This document shows positions 6,826 through 13,865 of a stretch of 39,318 nt of DNA, in pieces. The translations under genes and the position numbers were made by a program. The first letter of the stretch is position 1; every line of letters begins with the position of its first letter. The notes under the pieces are model-generated. The model was not told the origin of the DNA. It ran no database searches and was given only the letters and a program-made list of their open reading frames with translations. Source of the stretch: Phocaeicola faecicola (GTDB taxonomy: Bacteria > Bacteroidota > Bacteroidia > Bacteroidales > Bacteroidaceae); NCBI RefSeq assembly GCF_013618865.1, contig NZ_JABSOE010000043.1, forward strand, positions 1-39,318, read 5' to 3'.

Positions 6826-7162
6826 AGACACATACAGAAACATGATTACAGGGCTTACAGGCGGACGTACAAACAGCACGAAAGACCTTACAATCGAAGA
6901 AGCGAAAAAACTGATGGACTATATCTCAGGCAAGGACGAAAGCCGGGAATACAGCCTGAAAAGACAGCGTTCGGCAGTATTGGCAAGGCTTACCAAGTTA
7001 GGGATAGACACAACGGACTGGAACCGTGTAAATGCCTTCCTGGAAGACAGCCGTATAGCCGGAAAACCGTTCTACAAATTGACATACGATGAACTTATCA
7101 ATCTTATAGCGAAACTTGAATCAATCATTAAAAAGGGGAAATATGGCAAAAACAATCACTGA
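6779..7162 (+). CDS. GemA / Mu gp16-like protein (DUF1018)
   Basis: The segment MYHQHGLNEDTYRNMITGLTG followed by a Leu/Lys-rich helical region is characteristic of the GemA family, about 127 residues here. In Mu, GemA affects host gene expression and DNA supercoiling. I prefer ATG 6779 over earlier starts because the conserved part begins at once (MIKKMHAMYHQ), giving a 47-bp overlap with the preceding gene. The next gene starts inside its 3' end. Confidence 0.75.
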   Translation: MIKKMHAMYHQHGLNEDTYRNMITGLTGGRTNSTKDLTIEEAKKLMDYISGKDESREYSLKRQRSAVLARLTKLGIDTTDWNRVNAFLEDSRIAGKPFYKLTYDELINLIAKLESIIKKGKYGKNNH

Positions 7163-7418
7163 CGAATTATGTGACAGAATCAGCGACATACTTGATGAGC
7201 TGCCACGAATCACGAAAAAGATTGATTCCCTCAACAGCCAGATACTTAAGGATGGAATCAGCAGCAAGGAAATGACGGATATCATTCGCGAACGCTCTAT
7301 TCTCATTGAGAAACGCAGGGCATTGGAAGCGGAAGCGAAGACAATGTATAGAGTGAAACTGGAGGAAACTCACGAAGTGGAACTATATGGAGGAATAGCT
7401 AACCAACAATTTTCATAG
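7143..7418 (+). CDS. Small coiled-coil early protein
   Basis: A 91-residue, mostly helical protein starting MAKTITDELCDRISDILDE, with long Glu/Lys/Leu runs (about 20-75) that suggest a coiled coil. A good GGGG ribosome-binding site precedes ATG 7143, so I chose it over the earlier start. It overlaps the GemA-like gene by 20 bp. No family is recognised. Confidence 0.65.
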   Translation: MAKTITDELCDRISDILDELPRITKKIDSLNSQILKDGISSKEMTDIIRERSILIEKRRALEAEAKTMYRVKLEETHEVELYGGIANQQFS

Positions 7419-7420
7419 TT

Positions 7421-7594
7421 ATGGACGAGATTACACAAAGAATTGTAAATGAGTTGCACAGTATTGTTGCCCAACGTACCCCAGATGAAGCCTACTTTCT
7501 GTTAGACCAGATTATAGCAGAAGCACAGGACCTACAGATAGAATGCTCAAAGATGCTTGTCGCATTTGCCGACAATGCAGACGATGATGAATAG
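7421..7594 (+). CDS. 57-residue acidic helical early protein
   Basis: ATG 7421 opens a 57-codon frame, MDEITQRIVNELHSIVAQRT..., ending in acidic DNADDDE before TAG. It begins two bases after the preceding stop, so it fits the tightly packed early operon. The sequence looks helical and amphipathic. No function is known. It is short, but the operon position and amino-acid composition support it. Confidence 0.55.
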   Translation: MDEITQRIVNELHSIVAQRTPDEAYFLLDQIIAEAQDLQIECSKMLVAFADNADDDE

Positions 7595-7618
7595 TTTTTT
7601 TGATATAAGAACAGAAGT

Positions 7619-7903
7619 ATGGAAATAATAACAGAACCTATGCCGGGAGTACCCGGGCGATATGTAGATTTTCTTGGATTCAACAAGCAGGAACTTGAAC
7701 TTTCAGGCGACATTATAATCAAGGCTTTGGAAAAAGAGCTTGAAAAGGCTGAAAAGAAGTATGAATATTACAAGGATATACAAGAGTCTGGCGAAGCAAC
7801 TACAAAACAACAGACTATGTATTTCGAGTATGAAGAGAAAGTAAACAAACTGGCTGACCTATTAACAGATTTCAGACATAAAAGAAAATGTATCAAGTAT
7901 TAA
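7619..7903 (+). CDS. Small coiled-coil early protein
   Basis: A 94-residue protein with a short non-helical head (TEPMPGVPGRYVDFLGF) and a long charged helix (about 30-85) rich in Glu/Lys/Tyr. It lies between the 57-residue gene and the DUF3164 gene in the same direction. No family is recognised. Confidence 0.6.
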   Translation: MEIITEPMPGVPGRYVDFLGFNKQELELSGDIIIKALEKELEKAEKKYEYYKDIQESGEATTKQQTMYFEYEEKVNKLADLLTDFRHKRKCIKY

Positions 7904-7921
7904 CCTTTTAAATTATTAGTT

Positions 7922-8572
7922 ATGGATTTATCAAAATTGACACAGGAAGAAAGACGTGCATTGAAAGAACAATTAATGCAGGAAGAAAAAGCAGAAGCAG
8001 CAAGAATCGAAAACGAACGTAAGGCCTACAAGGAATTAGTAGACGCTACAGTAGTTAGTTGTGCGAAAAAGCTCATGGCATTGTCGGCAGAGATGCAGAG
8101 GGTGAAACAGGAAGTATTCCAGGAATGCACCTCACTCATCAAGACAAAGAATGAGCTATTCAAGACCAAAGGCGACCGCAAGAGTGACACCTTTACCACT
8201 TCGGACAACAAGTACAGTCTGAAACTTGGCCAACGTACTAATGAAGGCTGGGACGATACGGTAGATGCCGGACTGGAGAAGATAGAGGACTTCCTTGGCT
8301 CTCTGGTATCAGATGATAAGAGTGCTGCACTGGTATCTACAATTCGCCGCCTGATGGCTAAGGACGCAAAAGGCAGTCTTCGTGCAAACAAGGTGCTGGA
8401 GCTTGAACAGCTTGCGTCGAAACTCAACGATGAGACACTGAACGAGGGTATCAAGATTATCAAGGATGCCTACAAGCCTGTGCCTTCCTGCCAGTTCATC
8501 ACACTCGAGGTCCGCGATGATGACGATGAGGGCAAGATGAAGAATGTACCTCTTAGTATTTCGGCAATGTAA
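7922..8572 (+). CDS. DUF3164 family phage protein
   Basis: The 216-residue sequence matches DUF3164, a family found in the early region of Mu-like phages. It has an N-terminal charged helix (LTQEERRALKEQLMQEEK), a central TFTTSDNKYSLKL segment and a C-terminal helical half ending in a beta-rich region. Its exact biochemical role is not established; proximity to the transposition genes suggests DNA metabolism. Spacing of 19 bp to the upstream gene suggests the same operon. Confidence 0.8.
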   Translation: MDLSKLTQEERRALKEQLMQEEKAEAARIENERKAYKELVDATVVSCAKKLMALSAEMQRVKQEVFQECTSLIKTKNELFKTKGDRKSDTFTTSDNKYSLKLGQRTNEGWDDTVDAGLEKIEDFLGSLVSDDKSAALVSTIRRLMAKDAKGSLRANKVLELEQLASKLNDETLNEGIKIIKDAYKPVPSCQFITLEVRDDDDEGKMKNVPLSISAM

Positions 8573-8600
8573 AAAAGCCGAGCACGTTTAAGTAAAACCT

Positions 8601-8629
8601 GACCGTCCGTCTTGCAAAAGGCGGCGGTC
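8601..8629 (+). terminator. Hairpin after DUF3164 gene, possible weak terminator
   Basis: GACCGTC (8601-8607) pairs with GGCGGTC (8623-8629) with one G-T pair. The downstream tract is CTTTAAAAAAA, with only three T residues directly after the stem, so termination would be weak. It may instead be a processing or pausing site in the 73-bp gap. Confidence 0.3.
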
Positions 8630-8645
8630 CTTTAAAAAAAACTAT

Positions 8646-8861
8646 ATGATAGACACAAAAAAGACAATTATAATACTGATGATTATATTCGGCATTTTCA
8701 TTTTCCCTTGGATAATAGCTGGGTTTATTCTTCAGATAGTATGCAGAATAGGTACAGCAATAGGTTACCTTATGTGTTTCAACAAAATATCTGCGAAATA
8801 TGAATTAGACGAATTAATCTCAGATATAAACGAGATATGGAAAAACTTGACAGAGAGATAG
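8646..8861 (+). CDS. Small membrane protein
   Basis: A 71-residue protein with one or two hydrophobic segments (about residues 6-30 and 33-45: IIILMIIFGIFIFPWIIAG and following) and a charged C-terminus. It is the first gene after the hairpin and overlaps the next gene by 25 bp. Function unknown. Confidence 0.55.
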   Translation: MIDTKKTIIILMIIFGIFIFPWIIAGFILQIVCRIGTAIGYLMCFNKISAKYELDELISDINEIWKNLTER

Positions 8862-9061
8862 GCGAAGAGTTCCAAATAGGCGAACGCACCTACAGAGTTG
8901 ATAAGGCAGAAGAAGGCAATATATGTGCCGGATGCGCCTTTGAAAATATGGAATGCTACAAGAATCTTCGTGTACTGGACTTTACAGGCTGCTGCACCGA
9001 GGATATACGAACAGACAAGGAGAATGTAATTTTTAGAGATATAACAGATAAAAACGAATAA
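8837..9061 (+). CDS. Cys-rich small early protein
   Basis: A 74-residue protein with the pattern IGEEFQIGERTYRV followed by CAGCAFENMEC and TGCC, probably metal-binding. A shortened relative is encoded at 10589-10756, so the phage carried two copies of the family. Function unknown; it sits in the block of small genes often used against host defences. Confidence 0.6.
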   Translation: MEKLDREIGEEFQIGERTYRVDKAEEGNICAGCAFENMECYKNLRVLDFTGCCTEDIRTDKENVIFRDITDKNE

Positions 9062-9063
9062 TT

Positions 9064-9543
9064 ATGATGCACAATTGGTTTACATGCAAAATCCGTTATG
9101 AAAAAGTTGCAGAAAACGGAATGAATAAGAAAGTAACAGAACCTTATCTTGTAGATGCCCTCAGCTTTACAGAAGCAGAATCAAGAATAATAGAAGAGAT
9201 AACACCGTTCATCAGCGGTGAGTTCACTGTATCAGATGTGACAAGAGCCAACTACAGCGAGCTTTTCTTCTGTGACGAAGAATCAGCCGACAAATGGTAT
9301 AAGTGCAAGCTCTATTTCATTACTCTTGACGAAAAGACCGGAATAGAGAAAAAGACAGCAAGCTATGTACTTGTACAGTCGGCTGACATTAAAGATGCAA
9401 TCAAGAAACTCGATGAAGGGATGAAAGACACTCTTGCCGATTATGAGATAGCAGCCGTTAGCGAAACTGCAATCATGGATGTATATCCCTATGTAGCAGA
9501 TCCCGATGTGAAACCTGAATTTAAAGAAGTACAGAACAGATGA
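9064..9543 (+). CDS. DUF4494 family protein
   Basis: The 159-residue sequence MHNWFTCKIRYEKV...VTEPYLVDALSFTEAESRI fits DUF4494, which is common in Bacteroidetes phages and mobile elements. Two related halves can be seen: WFTCKIRYEK near the start and WYKCKLYFITLDEKTG near residue 78, with a similar arrangement after each, so the protein is probably an internal duplication. Function unknown. ATG overlaps the next gene as ATGA. Confidence 0.7.
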   Translation: MMHNWFTCKIRYEKVAENGMNKKVTEPYLVDALSFTEAESRIIEEITPFISGEFTVSDVTRANYSELFFCDEESADKWYKCKLYFITLDEKTGIEKKTASYVLVQSADIKDAIKKLDEGMKDTLADYEIAAVSETAIMDVYPYVADPDVKPEFKEVQNR

Positions 9544-9761
9544 CACCGAAAGAACAGGCGACACTCAAATTCAAACGTGAGAGATGTAAGTACGGAGACT
9601 GTTGTAAATTGACATGTACAAGTGAGTGTAAAGATGATGTAGCAGCTTACCTTCAGGCTGATATATTCAAAGCCGGATGGGATGCAGCAATGAATCTGCT
9701 TAAGCATACAGCCTTAGATGATGCAGTAGATATTATTTTGAACAATAAAGAAGAAGAATAA
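9540..9761 (+). CDS. Small Cys-containing early protein
   Basis: A 73-residue protein with four cysteines in KYGDCCKLTCTSEC near residues 18-30, likely a small metal site, and a helical acidic C-terminus. It overlaps the DUF4494 gene by four bases (ATGA), which indicates translational coupling. No family recognised. Confidence 0.55.
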   Translation: MTPKEQATLKFKRERCKYGDCCKLTCTSECKDDVAAYLQADIFKAGWDAAMNLLKHTALDDAVDIILNNKEEE

Positions 9762-9764
9762 ATT

Positions 9765-9983
9765 ATGGAACAGAAATCATACATACACAAAAAGATATGC
9801 CTTTGTAAAAAATGCTCAGGTACAGGCGTAGAAGTCTTTTACGCAAAAGACGATGTAAGACAAGAATACCCTCTGCAAAGGAAATGCCCTCAGTGCAACG
9901 GCACAGGCAGAGTGATAGTATCAGGCGAAAGAATTATCAGTATTGAGCCATATGATCCAGGACTACCAGCAACAACTGTTTAA
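9765..9983 (+). CDS. DnaJ-type zinc-finger protein
   Basis: The 72-residue protein contains two C-x2-C-x-G-x-G motifs, CKKCSGTG (about 13-20) and CPQCNGTG (about 45-52), the repeat unit of the DnaJ central zinc finger. There is no J-domain. Small DnaJ-zinc-finger proteins are frequent in phage early regions, where they may act as chaperone-like or DNA/protein-binding factors. It follows the previous stop by three bases. Confidence 0.65.
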   Translation: MEQKSYIHKKICLCKKCSGTGVEVFYAKDDVRQEYPLQRKCPQCNGTGRVIVSGERIISIEPYDPGLPATTV

Positions 9984-10200
9984 GCCTCGCAGAGTGGCGG
10001 TCAAGATACACTACAGCGCAATGAGCCAGTTCTGCTATCTGTGGGCAGTATATGACCGCCCTTGCGACTTCAAGGTGCAACGAAGCAAGCATAACCCCGA
10101 ATATCTGGGTGTCTGCTTCAATGTAGAGAACAACGATACGGCAGACCTCATAAGAGCGTTGCCGGATAAGATTAGAGGAGCTGAAATTATTGATTTATAA
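9952..10200 (+). CDS. Hypothetical early protein
   Basis: An 82-residue basic protein, MIQDYQQQLFKPRRVAVKIHYSAMSQF..., with a C-terminal ADLIRALPDKIRGAEIIDL helix-strand. I chose ATG 9952, 32 bp inside the zinc-finger gene; a TTG lies nine bases earlier. No family recognised. Confidence 0.55.
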   Translation: MIQDYQQQLFKPRRVAVKIHYSAMSQFCYLWAVYDRPCDFKVQRSKHNPEYLGVCFNVENNDTADLIRALPDKIRGAEIIDL

Positions 10201-10201
10201 T

Positions 10202-10585
10202 ATGAAAACATTTTTGATAAATACAGGCGGTCACGATTGGGAAAAACAGAATATTATTACCCATGGAGTGAAAAGATCATACGATGTGTACAAATGTAAG
10301 GAATGCGGCATCACAGGTAAATCTTACAGGCTTGGTACAATTACTATACGAGAATCTGATGTTAAGAAGATGCAGAAATGTAAGCCAAAGCTAAAATTAA
10401 ATCGTATTATGGTGACAAATTGCAAGGCCTTTGGGACGCAATTTGCAAATATAAAACCAGGAACCAAACATGACATAGTTTCACCTCCTCCCGGTGAGGA
10501 CAACAAGCGTGGTGAATGGGTAATGGGAGTCAGTGAACCAGTGCTACTATTGGCAGGAGAATTTATTTATATTGAAAAAGATTAG
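10202..10585 (+). CDS. Hypothetical early protein with CxxC motif
   Basis: A 127-residue protein beginning MKTFLINTGGHDWEKQNII. A single CKECG pair (about residue 30) and later cysteines suggest a partial zinc ribbon. ATG 10202 follows the previous stop by one base. Function unknown. Confidence 0.55.
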   Translation: MKTFLINTGGHDWEKQNIITHGVKRSYDVYKCKECGITGKSYRLGTITIRESDVKKMQKCKPKLKLNRIMVTNCKAFGTQFANIKPGTKHDIVSPPPGEDNKRGEWVMGVSEPVLLLAGEFIYIEKD

Positions 10586-10588
10586 ATT

Positions 10589-10756
10589 ATGATTCAAGAA
10601 TATAAAATCGGAGAAGTCTTTCAAATTAACGGACTTACATTAAGATGTGAAAAAGCACACAAGAAGTGCAAAGGTTGTTTTTTTATACGAAACAAAGAAT
10701 GCTTAATTAGACATATGGAATCCAATACATGGAGAAGCAATACTCACGGAGTTTGA
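10589..10756 (+). CDS. Shortened paralogue of the 8837 Cys-rich protein
   Basis: ATG 10589 opens a 55-codon frame, MIQEYKIGEVFQINGLTLRC, then KKCKGCFFIRNKEC, which matches the IGE.FQI and C..C.F motifs of the protein at 8837-9061. The second Cys pair and the conserved end are missing. After IRNKECLIRH the frame runs into the neighbouring decayed gene and stops. This suggests a deletion that fused the 5' part of this gene with the inside of the next one. It may no longer be functional. Confidence 0.45.
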   Translation: MIQEYKIGEVFQINGLTLRCEKAHKKCKGCFFIRNKECLIRHMESNTWRSNTHGV

Positions 10757-10937
10757 AAATAGATTGAATAAAGTATGACGTACACACCTGGCAGAAAAGA
10801 GTGAATTCCATACTGGAGAAAGCCAAGGCAGCCCGCTATAACGATTAAGATACCAGCTCAGGGATAAGTCCAGTATCAGTGCTGCCAACATATCTGCATA
10901 CCTGGCCGCCAAATTGGAATTGCAGGACATACGTTAA
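10713..10937 (+). pseudogene. Decayed early gene with two frameshifts
   Basis: A continuous protein-like sequence is spread over three frame segments: IWNPIHGEAILTEFENRLNKV (21 residues, from 10713), then YDVHTWQKRVNSILEKAKAA (from 10774), then LRYQLRDKSSISAANISAYL (from 10845), ending at TAA 10935-10937. The first shift is near 10770; the second looks like loss of one T in a GATTTAAG run at about 10845. No single frame covers it. It lies at the end of the early operon just before the terminator, so loss of function would not disturb other genes. Confidence 0.5.
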
Positions 10938-10972
10938 AAGCCCCGACAATTAAACAGCTTTGTCGGGGCTTT
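10936..10972 (+). terminator. Intrinsic terminator of the early operon
   Basis: AAAAGCCCCGACA (10936-10948) pairs with TGTCGGGGCTTT (10961-10972), a stem of about 12 bp, followed by TTCTTTT. The A-run upstream also lets it act on the minus strand. It closes the early transcript. Confidence 0.85.
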
Positions 10973-11019
10973 CTTTTGATTAGAGTAATTAGGTATATGA
11001 ATTATATAGAGTTGACTGT

Positions 11020-11050
11020 TTTGCGATTACAGGTTAAATGTGTATTTTTG
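11020..11050 (+). promoter_or_regulatory. Bacteroidetes-type promoter for the 11094 gene
   Basis: TTTG (11020-11023) and TATTTTTG (11043-11050) are separated by 19 bp, an exact fit to the TTTG-N19-TAnnTTTG consensus. Transcription would start near 11057, about 37 bp before the ATG. The gene therefore has its own promoter after the early terminator, as expected for a middle gene. Confidence 0.6.
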
Positions 11051-11093
11051 TAAAACAATGCAGCTGCCAACTGCCTTTTAATCCATTTTTGCC

Positions 11094-11372
11094 ATGAAAC
11101 GAGGAAGAAGTCAGACTCTTATAGAGGAAAGAAATCAGAAGATAGCTGAGATGTACCATCAGCTTGAACCCCAATTACGCACTTATTCGGATGTTGTGAA
11201 AGCATTGTCGCGTGCCTTTTTTCTGTCGGAATACCGCATACAGGCTATTATCCGTCAGATGATACGCAACAATACTTTTGTAGCAGGAGAGCCTATCAAG
11301 AAGATGAAAAAGACACGCAAGCGCATAGGTATTGCACCTATTCAGGTGAGTGTGCAGCTATCATTATTTTAA
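11094..11372 (+). CDS. Small basic HTH-like protein, candidate late activator
   Basis: A 92-residue, strongly basic, helical protein (MKRGRSQTLIEERNQKIAEMYHQ..., then FLSEYRIQAIIRQMIRNN, a plausible HTH recognition helix). Similar short KRGR proteins occur in Bacteroidetes Mu-like phages and are sometimes labelled transposase. It has its own promoter, lies between early and late blocks like Mu mor/C, and is convergent with the late genes on the minus strand (9-bp overlap). A role as activator of the divergent late promoter near 18000 is inferred. Confidence 0.55.
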   Translation: MKRGRSQTLIEERNQKIAEMYHQLEPQLRTYSDVVKALSRAFFLSEYRIQAIIRQMIRNNTFVAGEPIKKMKKTRKRIGIAPIQVSVQLSLF

Positions 11373-11858
11373 TGATTTTGCAGCAATCTTGATACCAGGA
11401 CTTACCGGTTGAAGATTTTCAGTGATATATTCGCTTACAGCCACGGTATAGAGGGATTCATACACCTTTATGCCGTGGTTTTGTGTATAAAAACGGCTGG
11501 AGGTGCGGATAAGTTCCTGACCTTCGTATCTGTGGCCCTGCAATAGCAGATGCAACTGTTTGCGCAGTTCCGAACGTTCACGGATCTTATCTACAGTGCC
11601 GCTTCTGTAATGGGTATCATCGTAGCAGTCCAGGATAAGTCGTACGCGTACTTGCAAAGTTCCCCTCTGGCTAATGCCTTCCACGTTGCTCCAGCTGCAA
11701 TCTGCTGCATCAATAAGGCATGCAGGATATGTAATTGGATAGGTGTCTCTGTCGGTCATGTCTATCATTTCCAGTTGGCCGTAGTCTTCGTCCACTGTTC
11801 CCCAATTCGGGAAAGCATTTCCTATCAGCTCAACGAGTTGTTCCAATATTTCTTCCAT
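11364..11858 (-). CDS. Probable tail-completion / gp37-like protein
   Basis: A 164-residue protein whose first half (EEILEQLVELIGNAFPNWGTVDEDYGQLEM) and position directly after the gpG-like gene fit the head-tail connector or tail-completion proteins of Mu-like phages. It is the last gene of the minus-strand head operon and overlaps gpG by 29 bp. Family membership is by context more than by motif. Confidence 0.5.
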   Translation of the reverse strand: MEEILEQLVELIGNAFPNWGTVDEDYGQLEMIDMTDRDTYPITYPACLIDAADCSWSNVEGISQRGTLQVRVRLILDCYDDTHYRSGTVDKIRERSELRKQLHLLLQGHRYEGQELIRTSSRFYTQNHGIKVYESLYTVAVSEYITENLQPVSPGIKIAAKSLK

Positions 11859-12456
11859 AATCGTCTATGAATTTTTTGAGTTCGTTGTAAATGATGTCAC
11901 TTATCTTTTTCGTCAGAACAGGGTGATTGCCCATGAAACGGCGTTTAGGCATCCGTATCTGGCTGCCTTCTTGCTTGTGAGCCATTGCCAAGTAGAACTG
12001 TGCTTCACGGCTAAGTCCTTGATTGCGCTTGTTCTTGCCGAGCTTGCCTTTCTTCGTCCTGCTCATGCTTCCTTTAGTCTCAATGAATTTAGCCATGAAG
12101 TACCGTTTCATTTTTGCCGTTACAGTAATTGTGCCGCCGTCATTGTGTATGGCTGCATATTCTACAGGGTTTCTTATAACTACCCTTCCGGGTGTCTTGA
12201 TGTCCTTCTCAAAAGAGCGCATCAGATGACTTGATCTTGATTGCAATGTACCGTACTGACCTCTTGCACCGTTGAAAGACAGTTTCCTTCTTATCGGTTC
12301 TTGCCATGTCTGACCAAAGAAGCCGCCTTCCGTAAAGTTGTCTTTAAACATATTAACAGCAGTAGTTCCTACCTTGACAGGCAATACACGCCTTTGCAGA
12401 TGCAGCAATGCGTTTACTGCCTTCTTCACTTCCTTGTTGATATTTGGTGCGCTCAT
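11830..12456 (-). CDS. Virion morphogenesis protein (Mu gpG-like)
   Basis: The 208-residue product has the gpG/P2 gpS family signature: a helical N-terminus, W-x4-RRKLSFNGARGQYGTLQ, then L-x-RSFEKDI...VVIRNPVEYAAIHNDGG. Family members act in head-tail assembly. It overlaps the MuF gene by four bases and the downstream gene by 29 bp, so the three are co-translated. Confidence 0.8.
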   Translation of the reverse strand: MSAPNINKEVKKAVNALLHLQRRVLPVKVGTTAVNMFKDNFTEGGFFGQTWQEPIRRKLSFNGARGQYGTLQSRSSHLMRSFEKDIKTPGRVVIRNPVEYAAIHNDGGTITVTAKMKRYFMAKFIETKGSMSRTKKGKLGKNKRNQGLSREAQFYLAMAHKQEGSQIRMPKRRFMGNHPVLTKKISDIIYNELKKFIDDYGRNIGTTR

Positions 12457-13865
12457 TTCTTTACTTTATTAATCATTCTTTCTATCATTCCTTTGATATT
12501 TTCTCCTAATTTATCTCTGCCAGGTCCCATATATGCCGCGAATGCCTCTGCAAAGAATTCATCAACATCAGTTGTTGCGTAATATCCTAATTCCTGCAAT
12601 TCATTTACTCCATTAACTGTTTTTCCTGCTTTAACCTGAGTATCAATAGCATCAGATTTCATGTTGTATTGATACATCAACTTATGACCTAATTCATGGT
12701 CAATTACATTTCTTACCAGGTCTTCTACACTTTCTGTAGAATCGTATTTGATGCCTTTTTTTCTATATTGTTCAAGTTTCTGCCAAATCTTTTCAGGGTG
12801 TGAAAGTTTAGCCAGATTAAGATTCAGACTGTTATCGTGGTCATCCCATGATGCTATGGCGTTACTGTTTGATGGCTTGCCGATATTGTGGAACTTAGGA
12901 ATGTTGAATTGTTTCATACGAATATTCAACTGATCCAATATCTTTTCAAAAGTTTCTTCTTCACTCTTTTTAGGAACAATAGATACTGATTCTGCTATAT
13001 CATATTCAGCAATATACTTCTTATAATCAAAGCTATTCTTTTTATTCTGCTTAACAGCCTTTTCCGCCGCTTTCTTCGCCCCCGGATAAGCCTCTGTATA
13101 GTATGGGTGCGAATCGCTGAACAGTTTGCCGTCATCAGCAGGATTGTTGTCCAGTCCCGGCTGTGAAGGAATAGGCTTGAAGTCCGCTACTGCTTCAGTA
13201 GTAGCCGGCTCATCAGTCTGGCGCAGCGAACACTTGCAGTTCCACCTGTCACCGGGACGATGACTCTTCCAAAACGGATGATCAATCGGCAGAGTAAGTT
13301 TCACACGCCAGTACTGCTTATGGTATTGGTCAGGATTGGGCGAAGTGGTAGGCATCCATCTTACATTAGGATATACGTCCTTTTCGTCCTCAAACTGTAG
13401 CCAGTCTGTCGCCTGGTGTGCACGCAGTACGGCAGTGTCATACTCTGTCTGTAGCCAACGGTTGCAATAGTGATCGGCAATATCCTCGATATCACGTTTC
13501 CACTTGTCAAACGGCTTAAGCTGTCCGTTTTCATCAACCATACGAGCAGCCATATCGTTCTGCATTCGGTGTACCTTGAAGGCAGAGAATACCTCATTGT
13601 TATACTTCAATTGCTCCAGAAATCTTTCCATGCGTGGCGGTGTCTTCTTTGATGCAAGCACACCGGCAACGGCAGCTTCATTGAAGATACGCAGCATCTC
13701 TTCAAAGGCATCACGCTGAATGTCGTCTTCTAAATTTAGTCCGTCATAGATGGACTGCAGAGCCTTAGTCAGAACTTCTGCACTGAAGTTGATCCCCGTT
13801 TCGGCTTCGTTGCGAGGGTACTTGCCGCTACATGCCGGGCAGTCATGTGAGTATAACTCATTCAT
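12453..13865 (-). CDS. MuF-like head protein with C-terminal HExxH metallopeptidase-like domain
   Basis: Residues about 90-225 form a Mu gpF-like minor head domain with the ending W-N-C-K-C (Cys210, Cys212). After a linker rich in Lys, the C-terminal ~170 residues contain HELGH (His390, Glu391, His394) and a downstream Glu440 in FFAEAFAAY, the arrangement of gluzincin-type zinc peptidases. Mu gpF has no such tail. MuF proteins with toxin or enzyme tails are known as a polymorphic class in Firmicutes prophages. The protein may be packaged in the capsid and act on the host or on virion proteins. It sits between portal and gpG genes. Confidence 0.8.
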   Translation of the reverse strand: MNELYSHDCPACSGKYPRNEAETGINFSAEVLTKALQSIYDGLNLEDDIQRDAFEEMLRIFNEAAVAGVLASKKTPPRMERFLEQLKYNNEVFSAFKVHRMQNDMAARMVDENGQLKPFDKWKRDIEDIADHYCNRWLQTEYDTAVLRAHQATDWLQFEDEKDVYPNVRWMPTTSPNPDQYHKQYWRVKLTLPIDHPFWKSHRPGDRWNCKCSLRQTDEPATTEAVADFKPIPSQPGLDNNPADDGKLFSDSHPYYTEAYPGAKKAAEKAVKQNKKNSFDYKKYIAEYDIAESVSIVPKKSEEETFEKILDQLNIRMKQFNIPKFHNIGKPSNSNAIASWDDHDNSLNLNLAKLSHPEKIWQKLEQYRKKGIKYDSTESVEDLVRNVIDHELGHKLMYQYNMKSDAIDTQVKAGKTVNGVNELQELGYYATTDVDEFFAEAFAAYMGPGRDKLGENIKGMIERMINKVKK

